A DNA stretch of 24,619 bases from SVQP01 sp045594445 (GCA_045594445.1 JAZNYL010000037.1:1-24619), one strand, 5' to 3'; shown: positions 1-7,111, counted from the first letter of the stretch. Program-made: numbers and translations. The notes: generated by a model from the letters alone, not told the origin.

Positions 1-344
1 CGGTCGGGGTATTTTTGAGACAGCGTCTGCGCTGCAGCACATGCGGACATGTAAGAGCCGGAGATGCCGGAGGACAGTGTCAGGTGCAGGATATCCTTAC
101 CTTCATCGAGGAATTTGGAAAAATATTCAATATATTCACCGGCGCTGACCTGCGAGGTCTTGGTGTCCGCACCGTCTACCATTGCCTGATAGAACTTGTC
201 AAACGGAATGGACTGACCGAGGTCGTCGGGGTATTCTTTTCCGTCCAGGAAATAATGGAAGCAGATATAGGAAATGTTGCGGGACTCAAAATGTTCCTTT
301 GCAAGGTCTGCCGTCGAGCAGCAGCTTAAAACATAATTGCTCAT
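1..344 (-). CDS. DegV family fatty-acid-binding protein, N-terminal part
   Basis: Partial gene; the first 114 residues are present and the rest lies beyond the left edge. The protein starts MSNYVLSCCSTADL, followed by a TKTSQVSAGEY segment (residues 61-71) and LSSGISGSYMSA (about 90-101). These match the N-terminal domain of DegV/FakB proteins. In characterised members this family binds a fatty acid and presents it to the kinase FakA for phosphorylation and use in phospholipid synthesis. I chose the ATG at 344 because AAAGGA at 353-358 is then at a normal distance; the in-frame ATG at 350 is only 3-4 bases from that site. A well-formed promoter lies upstream at 443-471. The ligand and paralogue identity cannot be told from this fragment. 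Confidence 0.88.
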   Translation of the reverse strand, partial: MSNYVLSCCSTADLAKEHFESRNISYICFHYFLDGKEYPDDLGQSIPFDKFYQAMVDGADTKTSQVSAGEYIEYFSKFLDEGKDILHLTLSSGISGSYMSACAAAQTLSQKYPD

Positions 345-413
345 AAACATGGATCCTTTCAATTTGATTACAGACTAAAACCGTGCAGAGCACCCACGGA
401 CAATTGTACAGAG

Positions 414-427
414 TGCATTCAAATGCA
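414..427. promoter_or_regulatory. 14-bp palindrome in the degV leader
   Basis: TGCATT-CA-AATGCA is a perfect 6+6 inverted repeat. It falls about 10-20 bases downstream of the start site predicted from the -10 box at 443-448, where a repressor could block the degV-type gene. It may also be chance in AT-rich DNA. No known operator was recognised. Confidence 0.25.
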
Positions 428-442
428 TCAATAGATGTATAT

Positions 443-471
443 ATTGTATCATATTTCCATTATAAAATCAA
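443..471 (-). promoter_or_regulatory. sigma-A type promoter of the degV-family gene
   Basis: Read on the minus strand: -35 TTGATT (466-471), a 17-bp spacer, and -10 TACAAT (443-448). It is correctly placed to drive the leftward degV-type gene, with a leader of roughly 90 bases. Confidence 0.65.
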
Positions 472-639
472 GTACCGCAAGGCAAGATTTTCCCGATACA
501 TATAGTTTTTTTTACGATATCATGCAGTTTTTCTCTTGAACTCCGCTATTTTGCGCTTCCCGGCACACAGTATTCCATTCTGTGCTGAGGTGTAAGACGA
601 ATTTTTTCAAAAAAAGCAAAAAATTATTTCAAATATCAC
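472..639. other. AT-rich intergenic spacer between divergent promoters
   Basis: No gene seen. The stretch separates the leftward degV promoter from the rightward tRNA-Gln promoter. It holds oligo-T and oligo-A runs and a weak hairpin (CACAG ... CTGTG) near 567-585. Nothing else can be supported. Confidence 0.5.
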
Positions 640-668
640 TTGACAAATTATGTACAGTGTGGTATAAT
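640..668 (+). promoter_or_regulatory. consensus sigma-A promoter of tRNA-Gln
   Basis: A perfect TTGACA (640-645), a 17-bp spacer and a perfect TATAAT (663-668) lie 30 bases before the tRNA-Gln gene. A full-consensus promoter is normal for stable RNA genes. Confidence 0.9.
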
Positions 669-698
669 ATTTATTGTTCGAGAGAACAAACACAACAA

Positions 699-772
699 TG
701 GGATATTGTGTAACGGTAGCACAGCAGACTCTGACTCTGTATGTTGGGGTCCGAATCCCTATATCCCAGCCA
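699..772 (+). tRNA. tRNA-Gln (anticodon CTG)
   Basis: A cloverleaf can be drawn by eye. The acceptor arms TGGGATA (699-705) and TATCCCA (762-768) pair perfectly. The anticodon stem GCAGA/TCTGT encloses the loop CTCTGAC with anticodon CTG at 731-733, and the T arm TGGGG/CCCTA encloses TCCGAAT. The discriminator G (769) is followed by an encoded CCA (770-772). The anticodon reads CAG codons; a TTG isoacceptor would be expected elsewhere in the genome. An arsC remnant begins three bases after the CCA, which suggests this tRNA end has served as an insertion or deletion point. Confidence 0.95.
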
Positions 773-774
773 GA

Positions 775-1086
775 AAAAAGCACTTGCGTGGTGATGAGTT
801 CGACTTTTACTCGGCAGGTACGGAAACGAAATCACAGATCAATCAGGATGCGGTACGGTTGATAAAAGAGCTTTACGGCATCGATATGGAGCCGACACAG
901 TACAGCAAAACCATAGACAAGATACCACCGCCCGACGTTGCTATCTCGATGGGATGCGACGTTGGATGCCCTTTCATCGGTAGAGCTTTCGATGATGATT
1001 GGGGCTTGTCCGATCCTACGGGAAAGAGCGATGCGGAGTTTGTTGAGGTTATTAAGAAGATAGAAAAGAAAATAGCGTCGTTATAA
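775..1086 (+). pseudogene. arsC: arsenate reductase (thioredoxin-type ArsC) remnant lacking its N-terminus
   Basis: The frame ending with TAA at 1084-1086 encodes FDFYSAGTETK, INQDAVRLIKELYGIDM, VAISMGCDVGCPF and DDWGLSDPTGKSD. This is the pattern of low-molecular-weight-phosphatase-type arsenate reductases, which reduce arsenate to arsenite for export. The usual start of the family, including the catalytic Cys-x5-Arg loop and roughly the first 18 residues, is absent. Upstream the frame runs straight into tRNA-Gln. There is no start codon with a ribosome site, so I call a dead fragment. The general-acid Asp of the DP loop remains. No other ars genes are in the window. Its base composition looks less GC-rich than the operon to the right, which fits an acquired element. 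A tRNA-internal start in this frame exists but is not credible. Confidence 0.8.
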
Positions 1087-1093
1087 CAGCAAA

Positions 1094-1122
1094 GAGGGCT
1101 GACTGAAGCACGGTCAGCCCTC
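1094..1122. terminator. hairpin after the arsC remnant
   Basis: A perfect 10-bp stem GAGGGCTGAC (1094-1103) pairs with GTCAGCCCTC (1113-1122) across a 9-base loop, 8 bases after the remnant stop codon. The downstream tail AAAATTT is only weakly U-rich. It is probably the original arsC terminator kept with the fragment. Confidence 0.55.
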
Positions 1123-1141
1123 AAAATTTGCGGTGCTGAAG

Positions 1142-1176
1142 ACAAAGAAAAAGGCTTTGAGAATGCTCTCAAAGCC
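1142..1176 (-). terminator. intrinsic terminator of tRNA-Pro
   Basis: On the minus strand GGCTTTGAG (1168-1176) pairs with CTCAAAGCC (1153-1161) across a 6-base loop, followed by TTTTTCTTTG (1143-1152). It starts 5 bases beyond the CCA end of tRNA-Pro: a standard rho-independent terminator. Confidence 0.85.
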
Positions 1177-1180
1177 CCAA

Positions 1181-1256
1181 TGGTCGGAGCGACAGGACTC
1201 AAACCTGCGGCCTGATGGTCCCAAACCACCCGCGCTATCAACTGCGCCACGCCCCG
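1181..1256 (-). tRNA. tRNA-Pro (anticodon TGG)
   Basis: On the minus strand the acceptor CGGGGCG (1250-1256) pairs with CGCTCCG (1185-1191) with one G-U pair. The anticodon stem GGTGG/CCATC encloses TTTGGGA with anticodon TGG at 1221-1223. The T arm GCAGG/CCTGT encloses TTTGAGT, and ACCA is encoded at 1181-1184. Length is 76. It converges on tRNA-Gln, with the arsC remnant between the two 3' ends, and has its own promoter and terminator. Confidence 0.95.
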
Positions 1257-1265
1257 ATGTATTAA

Positions 1266-1294
1266 ATTATACCACAAATGCTTTATTTTTGCAA
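1266..1294 (-). promoter_or_regulatory. sigma-A promoter of tRNA-Pro
   Basis: Minus strand: -35 TTGCAA (1289-1294), 17-bp spacer, -10 TATAAT (1266-1271), ending 10 bases before the tRNA 5' end. Confidence 0.85.
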
Positions 1295-1545
1295 GTGGTC
1301 AAATCTGTGGTCAAAACATTTTGTTGGTGTTTTTTTGAAAAGACAAACACCCGAAAAAGTCAGTGTTTTCAAGGGTTTTCAGAGTTTTTGAAAACTCACG
1401 GCAGGAAACTGCCTGCATGCTCCCAAAGCTAGTGCGCTATTTCGCCCTTCGGCGAAATTTTTGCGCACACACCCCGAAGTGTGAAAAATATTCGATTTTT
1501 GGTCAATTTCTGTAAGTGGTCATATCTGCGTCAATTTCGGTATTT
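1295..1545. other. gene-free stretch with four hairpins and repeated TGGTCA words
   Basis: No coding potential seen. In order: GTGGTCAAA at 1295-1303 and again at 1307-1315; a perfect 7-2-7 hairpin GAGTTTT-TG-AAAACTC at 1382-1397; GGCAG-GAAA-CTGCC at 1400-1413 with a GNRA-type loop; a nested hairpin with outer arms GTGCGC (1432-1437) and GCGCAC (1463-1468) and inner arms ATTTCGCC/GGCGAAAT (1439-1458) followed by TTTT; CACAC-6-GTGTG just after; then TGGTCA words at 1500-1505 and 1517-1522. The inner 1439-1462 element could act as a rightward terminator, but no rightward gene lies just upstream. A structured RNA or the end of a decayed mobile element are both possible. Confidence 0.4.
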
Positions 1546-1571
1546 CAGGGTGCTGCGAATGCAGCACCCTG
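1546..1571 (-). terminator. strong hairpin after the efp/CD1247 pair
   Basis: A perfect 11-bp stem CAGGGTGCTGC (1546-1556) pairs with GCAGCACCCTG (1561-1571) around a 4-base loop and extends a few A-T pairs beyond one bulge. It lies 47 bases past the stop of the CD1247-like gene. The tail lacks a clear T run, so termination is inferred from position and stem strength. Confidence 0.5.
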
Positions 1572-1618
1572 AATACGTATGTGGGAGTTCCCTTTGGGGA
1601 TTCTTCACTATTGTGGAA

Positions 1619-2143
1619 TTACTCCTCGTCGCCGTCGAGAGCCTCGAGGTCCTCAACGTCGTCCTCGTCGATGATGCAAGCGAACTTCTCGCCGCATGCG
1701 GGGCAACGCAGGTTTTCCTCGTCGATATCACCCTCAAAGCAGATGATCTCGCCGCAAGAGGGGCACTCTACCTCGAAAATCTCCTCGAACTCGTCCTCGA
1801 GATCCTCAAGATCCTCGTCAAAGGGAATGTCGCACTCCAGGCCGCAGCTTTCGCAGTCGCCGTCGCACTCTTCCCAATCCTCGTCATCCCAGTCCTCGTC
1901 CTCATCGAAGTCGTAATCGCCTTCGTCCAGGAGATAGTCCTCAACGTCGCCAAGATCGGTATCGATCTCGTCTACGTATTCCTCCAGATCAGCCAGATCC
2001 TCGTCAAGCTCGTCAACCAGGTCAGCAAGATCAGAGGTCAGTTCAATCAGAGCGGTGAGCAGCTTGCCCTCTGCGCTCTCCTTATCGTAATTCAAGCCTT
2101 CTGCCAAACCCTTGAGGTAAGCAGCCTTTTCGGTAATGGTCAT
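1619..2143 (-). CDS. CD1247-like acidic zinc-ribbon protein
   Basis: The 174-residue product starts MTITEKAAYLKGLAEGLNYD, the signature of the CD1247 N-terminal domain found in Clostridia (function unknown). A helical acidic middle (about 45-105) follows. A cysteine-rich end holds CDGDCESC and later CPSC and CPAC pairs about 24 residues apart, which look like a zinc ribbon. Over a third of the chain seems to be Asp or Glu. I chose the ATG at 2143, where an AAAGGA site lies about 11 bases upstream; the longer frame to 2179 lacks support. It follows efp by 49 bases on the same strand, so the two are probably co-transcribed. The zinc ribbon suggests contact with nucleic acid or protein, but that is inference. 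Confidence 0.85.
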   Translation of the reverse strand: MTITEKAAYLKGLAEGLNYDKESAEGKLLTALIELTSDLADLVDELDEDLADLEEYVDEIDTDLGDVEDYLLDEGDYDFDEDEDWDDEDWEECDGDCESCGLECDIPFDEDLEDLEDEFEEIFEVECPSCGEIICFEGDIDEENLRCPACGEKFACIIDEDDVEDLEALDGDEE

Positions 2144-2192
2144 AATTACTCTTTTCCTTTCTGTTGATTTTCGGCTCACGCCGCAGGAAAAC

Positions 2193-2750
2193 TTATGCTC
2201 TGGACAGATACTCGCCGGTTCTGGTGTCGATCTTGAGCACGTCGCCTACGTTGATGAACAGGGGAACCTTGATCTCAGCGCCGGTTTCCAGAGTTGCGGG
2301 CTTGAGCGTGTTGGTTGCGGTGTTGCCTGCAAAGCCGGGATCGGTATCGGTAACCTCAAGCTCTACGAATGTGGGGGGCTCTACTGCGAAGATGTTGCCC
2401 TTGTAGGACATGATCTTGCAGAACATTTCTTCCTTTACGAACTTAAAGGAATCGCCAACCTTGTCGTGAGCAACCAAAGTCTCTTCCCAGGTCTCGGTAT
2501 CCATGAAGTGATACAGGTCGCCATCGTCGTAGGAATACTGCATATCCTTTCTGTCAATGTATGCATTCTCGAACTTATCCGTGGGAGAGAAGGTACGCTC
2601 AACCACAGTGCCGGTAATGACGTTCTTGATCTTGGTGCGCACGAATGCTGCACCCTTACCGGGCTTTACGTGCTGGAATTCGATAACCTGGAATACGTTA
2701 CCGTCCATATCAAAAGTGATGCCGTTCTTAAAATCGCCAGCTACTACCAT
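2193..2750 (-). CDS. efp: translation elongation factor P
   Basis: The 185-residue product has the normal EF-P length and the three-domain pattern. The N-terminal domain includes HVKPGKGAAFVR, placing the loop lysine at K32; the family signature region near 150-170 and the ending INVGDVLKIDTRTGEYLSRA complete it. EF-P binds ribosomes stalled on consecutive prolines and stimulates peptide bond formation. The loop lysine or its equivalent is modified in many bacteria, but no modification gene is in the window. The ATG at 2750 is preceded by a strong GGAGGA site at 2759-2764. It heads a short operon with the CD1247-like gene. Confidence 0.97.
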   Translation of the reverse strand: MVVAGDFKNGITFDMDGNVFQVIEFQHVKPGKGAAFVRTKIKNVITGTVVERTFSPTDKFENAYIDRKDMQYSYDDGDLYHFMDTETWEETLVAHDKVGDSFKFVKEEMFCKIMSYKGNIFAVEPPTFVELEVTDTDPGFAGNTATNTLKPATLETGAEIKVPLFINVGDVLKIDTRTGEYLSRA

Positions 2751-2809
2751 TTTGTTTGTCCTCCAATATTAACCGTTAATAATTTTGGTCTGATTATACA
2801 GTTCATTTT

Positions 2810-2838
2810 ATTATACACCAATTCCGCGCCTTTTTCAA
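2810..2838 (-). promoter_or_regulatory. sigma-A promoter of the efp operon
   Basis: Minus strand: -35 TTGAAA (2833-2838), 17-bp spacer, -10 TATAAT (2810-2815). A second possible pair, TTGGTG and TATAAT (2793-2798), also with a 17-bp spacer, overlaps it downstream, so there may be tandem start sites. The promoter diverges from that of yicC; the roughly 115 bases between hold an 8-bp inverted repeat TTTTTGCG/CGCAAAAA (2853-2860 and 2879-2886). Confidence 0.8.
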
Positions 2839-2952
2839 GAGGTTTTTCACATTTTTTGCGATGAATGCAAGGTTTTTTCGCAAAAATGCGCAAAATCGAA
2901 AAACAATTCCCTGCTCGGCGCACATCCTTCTGCACTTTTTTCGTTTTCTGTG

Positions 2953-2981
2953 TTGACAATCGCGTCAAAATCGGGTACAAT
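2953..2981 (+). promoter_or_regulatory. sigma-A promoter of the yicC-ygiQ operon
   Basis: TTGACA (2953-2958), a 17-bp spacer and TACAAT (2976-2981). Transcription is expected to begin near 2988. This is the only strong promoter I can see for the rightward genes up to 15559. Confidence 0.85.
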
Positions 2982-2991
2982 AATTATATAT

Positions 2992-3028
2992 GCCGTTTTT
3001 TGCCCTGCTGCGTGCAAGGGAAAACGGC
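2992..3028 (+). promoter_or_regulatory. 5'-terminal hairpin in the yicC leader
   Basis: GCCGTTTT (2992-2999) pairs perfectly with AAAACGGC (3021-3028); an inner CCCT/AGGG (3003-3006 with 3017-3020) can extend it. The predicted transcript begins only a few bases earlier, so the mRNA would start almost directly with this stem, which ends 7 bases before the GGAGG site (3036-3040). It could protect the 5' end or tune translation of yicC. Confidence 0.5.
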
Positions 3029-3048
3029 GGAATTCGGAGGAAGTGACT

Positions 3049-3936
3049 TTGATCCTGAGCATGACCGCCTTTGGGCGCGACAAGCAGACCGTTGCGGGCA
3101 AGGATATTACCGTTGAGATCCGCTCGGTCAACAACAGATTCTTTGATTGCTCTGTACGTATGCCCCGCGCATTCTCGTACCTGGAGGAAAAGATCAAGCC
3201 CTACCTGCAAAGCCGCGGGATTTCGCGCGGTAAGGTGGACGTCAATATTTCCATCGACGTGCTGGACACGCAGGGCGTTTCGATCGTGCTTGACGAGGGC
3301 TATGCCAAGGGATATCTGGACGCGCTTTACGCTTTGCGCGATACGTTCGGTCTTGCCGACGACATCAGCGTCATGACCGTGGCGCGCAATCAGGAAATTT
3401 TCAAGGTCACAAAGCCCGAAGAGGACACCGAAAAGGATTGGCAGGCACTGCTTACCGTGCTTTCGGTTGCAACCGACCGTTTCCTTGACGCGCGACGCGC
3501 CGAGGGTACGCGCATTGAAGCCGATCTGCGTAGCAAGATGCAAAGCATTATGACGCGCGTGGACACCATTGAGCAGCTTTCCGCCGACGACATCGTATCC
3601 TATCGCGACCGCTTGGAGGAAAAGATCCGCGCGGTGCTGGCCGACGCCGTGATCACGGTGGACGAAAACCGCCTTTTGACCGAGTGCGCCATTTACGCCG
3701 ACAAGGTTGCCATTGACGAAGAGCTGGTTCGCCTGCGCTCACACTTCGTGGCCTTTGAGCAGTATCTCGAGAGCGACCAACCGGTTGGCCGCAGCATTGA
3801 TTTCCTTTTGCAGGAGATCAACCGCGAGATCAACACCACGGGCTCCAAATGCACCAACGCCGCCATTGCAAAGCTGGTGGTTGAGGTCAAGACCGAGCTT
3901 GAAAAGATCCGCGAGCAGATCCAAAATATTGAGTAA
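3049..3936 (+). CDS. yicC: YicC/YloC-family endoribonuclease
   Basis: The 295-residue product has the family length. The start region (TTG)ILSMTAFGR matches the usual MIRSMTGFGR opening. The internal VEIRSVNNRFFD and the C-terminal GSKCTNAAIAKLVVEVK and ELEKIREQIQNIE are the DUF1732 hallmarks. Characterised YicC/YloC proteins are endoribonucleases involved in RNA turnover. I chose the TTG at 3049 because GGAGG at 3036-3040 is 8 bases upstream and the family opening begins there. An ATG at 3061 would drop four conserved residues, and the open frame to 2950 runs through the promoter. It is the first gene of the long rightward operon, 21 bases before remA, as in Bacillus. Confidence 0.93.
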   Translation: MILSMTAFGRDKQTVAGKDITVEIRSVNNRFFDCSVRMPRAFSYLEEKIKPYLQSRGISRGKVDVNISIDVLDTQGVSIVLDEGYAKGYLDALYALRDTFGLADDISVMTVARNQEIFKVTKPEEDTEKDWQALLTVLSVATDRFLDARRAEGTRIEADLRSKMQSIMTRVDTIEQLSADDIVSYRDRLEEKIRAVLADAVITVDENRLLTECAIYADKVAIDEELVRLRSHFVAFEQYLESDQPVGRSIDFLLQEINREINTTGSKCTNAAIAKLVVEVKTELEKIREQIQNIE

Positions 3937-3957
3937 ATTGCGTGAAGGAGTACAGAT

Positions 3958-4224
3958 ATGAACTTTATTAACGTAGGCTATGGAAATATGGTAGCCGTTG
4001 ACCGCATCGTCACGCTGGCTGCCCCCGACTCCGCTCCCATCAAGCGTCTGATCCAGGACGCAAAGGATGCAGGCCGCGTCATTGACGTTACCTGCGGCAG
4101 AAAGACCCGCGCGGTCATCATCACCGACTCCGAGCACGTCATTCTCTCGGCACTGCAGGCAGAAACCATTGCCAACCGCCTGACCACCGATCAGGATTAC
4201 GACGACGCCGAAGAGGAAGAATAA
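3958..4224 (+). CDS. remA: RemA-family (DUF370) DNA-binding regulator
   Basis: The 88-residue product opens MNFINVGYGNMVAVDRIV and holds the CGRKTRAVIITDSEHVILS core of the DUF370/RemA family. In B. subtilis RemA binds DNA as a multimer and activates biofilm matrix and osmoprotection genes; the targets here are unknown. The acidic tail DDAEEEE is usual variation. A GGAG site lies 8 bases before the ATG. It sits between yicC and rpoZ; in Bacillus gmk stands between remA and rpoZ but is absent here. Confidence 0.93.
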   Translation: MNFINVGYGNMVAVDRIVTLAAPDSAPIKRLIQDAKDAGRVIDVTCGRKTRAVIITDSEHVILSALQAETIANRLTTDQDYDDAEEEE

Positions 4225-4273
4225 TCAAGTTTTTAAATTTATCTTACATATTGAATTTTGAAAGGAATTAACT

Positions 4274-4549
4274 ATGCTTTATCCTACCATCAACGAACTG
4301 ACCAAGAATGAATTCAACCGCTACGAGCTGGCGATCGCTACCGCAAAGTGCGCACGCATCATCACCGGCGAATACGTCAAGCAGCGCGAGCAGGCAGAGG
4401 CTTCCATGACCGGTAACAAGGAAACCGACAAGCCCCTGAACACCCTGATCGACAAGGAAGTGCGCGATGAAAAGGCCGTTAAGATTGCGATCGGCCGTAT
4501 TCACAAGGGCGAATACAAGATCGTAAAGCGTTCTGAGGATCAGGACTGA
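4274..4549 (+). CDS. rpoZ: RNA polymerase omega subunit
   Basis: The 91-residue product opens MLYPTINELTKNEFNRYELAIATAKCARII, the omega fold with the ALAxAKRAR-like helix. It ends IAIGRIHKGEYKIVK, a common ending in Firmicutes omega subunits. Omega binds beta-prime and helps RNA polymerase assemble. An AAAGGA site at 4260-4265 precedes the ATG. The stretch between helix and tail (about 40-72) holds a polar insert with MTGNKETDKPLN. In Bacillus coaBC follows rpoZ; here priA follows after 28 bases. Confidence 0.93.
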   Translation: MLYPTINELTKNEFNRYELAIATAKCARIITGEYVKQREQAEASMTGNKETDKPLNTLIDKEVRDEKAVKIAIGRIHKGEYKIVKRSEDQD

Positions 4550-4577
4550 TCTCCCACCACGTAAAGGAGTGAATTTC

Positions 4578-7091
4578 GTGAACCGTTGCGAAGGCGCAAA
4601 CGAATATGCAGGGGTTTATATTTTAGACAACCCCTATTGCATTGATGCCTCCTACGATTACTATATCCCCCAAGACATGCGCGCCGCGGTCACACCCGGC
4701 GTGTTTGTCACTGTGCCGTTCGGACACGGAAACCGCAAGCAGATTGGCCTTGTTGCCGCGGTGCACAGCACCGCCTCGGCCAAGCGCATCAAGAGTATTG
4801 CGGGACTGTGCGCCGAACGGATTTGCTTATCCCCCGAAATGCTGACACTTTGCCTTTGGCTGCACGAGCAGACGCTCTGCACCGTGGGCGAAGCGGTACG
4901 CTGCGTGCTTCCCTCGGCCTCCATGTCACATATCGTGGACTATTTCCGTCCTGCCGAGCACGCGGATCCGCAGAGCTTTGATAAGCAGATTGACGCCGCC
5001 GCGCTTCTTGTTTACAACTATATCTCGGCCAGAGGCAACGTCAGCATCAACGCGCTGCGCGCACGCTTCGGTGCAGGCGTGAGCGAGACGGTTGCCCACT
5101 TGCTCGACAAGGGCTTTGTGCAAAAGTTCTCCGAGGAAAAGCAAGGCTCGGGCGGCGTTTTTTCCACGCTTTACACACTTGATATCGATAAAGACGAGGC
5201 ACAGCGCATTCTTGCGGGTGACAAGACCGCATCCGTGCGTCTGACCTCTCAAAAGCAAAAGGCGTTGCTTGCCCGTGCGCTGGAGCTTGCCGCTCCTGCC
5301 GACAAGGATGAGATCTGCCGCGGCACCGAGGCAGGTGCCGCCCAGCTCAAGGCCTTGGTGGAAAAGGGCTTGCTTGCAGCCGAAAAAAAGCAGGTTTACC
5401 GCAACCCCTACGCCGTTCCCAAGGATTTCGAACCCATGCCCGATCCCGTGCTCAACGCCGAGCAGGCAGTGGCGGTCAATACGCTTTGCGAGATGGCGGA
5501 CAGCGGCGAGGCACGCGCGGCGCTTTTGTTCGGCGTGACCGGCAGCGGCAAAACCTACGTCATGGCAAAGCTCTTGGACAAAATATTGGCCGACGGCAAG
5601 GGCGCGATTTTAATGCTGCCCGAAATTTCGCTGACGCCGCAATCGGTGGCACTGTTCTGCGCCAGATACGGCGACACGGTGGCTGTAATCCACTCGGGGC
5701 TTTCGGCAGGCGAGAGACAGGACGCTTACGCCCGCATCAGCTCCGGTGAAGCGCGATTGGTCATCGGTACGCGCTCGGCCGTATTTGCTCCCGTACCCAA
5801 TCTCGGCCTGATCATTATGGACGAGGAGCAAGAGCATACTTACAAATCCGATCAGGACCCCAAATACCACGCACGCGACGTAGCGCGCTGGCGTTGCGCC
5901 CACAACAAGGCGCTTTTGCTGCTGGCATCGGCCACGCCATCGCTTGAAAGCTACGCCAAGGCGCAGGCGGGTACCTATACCCTTCTGACGCTGACCGAGC
6001 GTTACAATAAAACCAACCTGCCCGAGGTCACGGTGGCAGACATGCGTTCCGAGACCGCTGCGGGCTTTACCTCGCCGCTGGGCTCTTTGCTGACCGAGGC
6101 GCTGGACAACACGGTAAAGGACGGCAGACAGGCCGTGCTGTTTCTCAACCGCCGCGGCTACCACCGCTTTATCTCCTGTTCCTCCTGCGGCACGGCCGTG
6201 ACCTGCCCGCATTGCTCGGTGGCCATGACCTACCACGTCAAGAACGGCACTTACACCGACGGCGAGCTGATCTGCCATTGGTGCGGCACGCGCATGCAGG
6301 TACCTACCAAATGTCCCTCTTGCGATTCCCCGCACCTGCGACACAACGGCTTTGGCACGCAGCGCGTACAGGAGGAGTTGGAAACGCTCTTGCCCGACGC
6401 GCGCGTCATGCGTCTGGACGCGGACACCACCTCGGCCAAGTTCTCGATGGATAAGCTGCTGGGAGAATTCCGCGACGGCAAGGCCAACGTTATGATCGGC
6501 ACGCAAATGGTGACCAAGGGACACAACTTCCCCGATGTGACGCTTGTGGGCGTGCTGTTGGCAGACGCCTCGCTTTACGTGGACGACTTCCGCGCCGCAG
6601 AGCGCACCTTTGCTATGCTGACGCAAGTCATCGGACGCGCAGGACGCGGCGACGTGCAGGGGCGCGCCATTATTCAGACCAACAACCCCGACAGCGACGT
6701 GATCACGCTGGCCTGCGCGCAGGATTACCACACATTTTATGAGCGCGAGATCAAGCTGCGGCGCCTGCTCACCTTTCCGCCCTATTGCGATATCGTGCTG
6801 CTGACGCTGACTTCATCCGACGAAAAGGAGCTGATGATCCACGCCGTCCGCCTGCGCGAGGAGCTGGACCGACTTGGCTCGGCCGATTTTTGCGACGTGC
6901 CCATGATGATCTTTGGTCCCTTTGAAGCCCCCGTTTACCGCGTGGAGGAAAAATACCGCATGAGACTTGTGATCAAATGCCGACTTAACAAGCGCTCGCG
7001 CGAGCTTTTCTCCAAAATTCTGATCCGTTTTGGCAAGGACAGCACAAAAAAGCCGGTCCTGGGTATAGATTTCAACCCATCATCACTATAA
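4578..7091 (+). CDS. priA: primosomal protein N' (replication restart helicase PriA)
   Basis: The 837-residue product is a superfamily 2 helicase that reloads the replicative helicase at stalled forks. The N-terminal DNA-end-binding domain (about 10-110) and a winged-helix region precede the Walker A GVTGSGKT near 318 and the DEEQ box near 415. Eight cysteines in four pairs (CSSC, CPHC, CHWC, CPSC; about 533-592) form the two zinc sites. QVIGRAGRG near 682 is motif VI. The GTG at 4578 is chosen because AAAGGAG (4563-4569) is 8 bases upstream; the earlier in-frame GTG at 4569 overlaps that site. The gene follows rpoZ directly and precedes def by 20 bases. Confidence 0.97.
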   Translation: MNRCEGANEYAGVYILDNPYCIDASYDYYIPQDMRAAVTPGVFVTVPFGHGNRKQIGLVAAVHSTASAKRIKSIAGLCAERICLSPEMLTLCLWLHEQTLCTVGEAVRCVLPSASMSHIVDYFRPAEHADPQSFDKQIDAAALLVYNYISARGNVSINALRARFGAGVSETVAHLLDKGFVQKFSEEKQGSGGVFSTLYTLDIDKDEAQRILAGDKTASVRLTSQKQKALLARALELAAPADKDEICRGTEAGAAQLKALVEKGLLAAEKKQVYRNPYAVPKDFEPMPDPVLNAEQAVAVNTLCEMADSGEARAALLFGVTGSGKTYVMAKLLDKILADGKGAILMLPEISLTPQSVALFCARYGDTVAVIHSGLSAGERQDAYARISSGEARLVIGTRSAVFAPVPNLGLIIMDEEQEHTYKSDQDPKYHARDVARWRCAHNKALLLLASATPSLESYAKAQAGTYTLLTLTERYNKTNLPEVTVADMRSETAAGFTSPLGSLLTEALDNTVKDGRQAVLFLNRRGYHRFISCSSCGTAVTCPHCSVAMTYHVKNGTYTDGELICHWCGTRMQVPTKCPSCDSPHLRHNGFGTQRVQEELETLLPDARVMRLDADTTSAKFSMDKLLGEFRDGKANVMIGTQMVTKGHNFPDVTLVGVLLADASLYVDDFRAAERTFAMLTQVIGRAGRGDVQGRAIIQTNNPDSDVITLACAQDYHTFYEREIKLRRLLTFPPYCDIVLLTLTSSDEKELMIHAVRLREELDRLGSADFCDVPMMIFGPFEAPVYRVEEKYRMRLVIKCRLNKRSRELFSKILIRFGKDSTKKPVLGIDFNPSSL

Positions 7092-7111
7092 TATAATAAG
7101 GAGTTTGACTC

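Noticed and set aside
640..774. Possible N-terminal extension of the arsC frame through tRNA-Gln
   Set aside because: The bases are the promoter and the tRNA; the translated text does not match the ArsC family and no ribosome site exists.
873..1277. Minus-strand 134-codon frame
   Set aside because: It is a read-through of tRNA-Pro and the complement of the arsC remnant.
1481..2167. Plus-strand 228-codon hydrophobic frame
   Set aside because: It is the complement of the Asp/Glu-rich CD1247-like gene; acidic codons read as Leu/Val-rich in reverse, giving a false membrane protein.
4225..4273. Separate promoter for rpoZ in the AT-rich gap after remA
   Set aside because: No pair of -35 and -10 boxes with proper spacing could be found.
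7068..7100. Internal promoter before def (TATAAT at 7086-7092)
   Set aside because: No acceptable -35 box lies 16-18 bases upstream; it is likely just AT-rich spacer.
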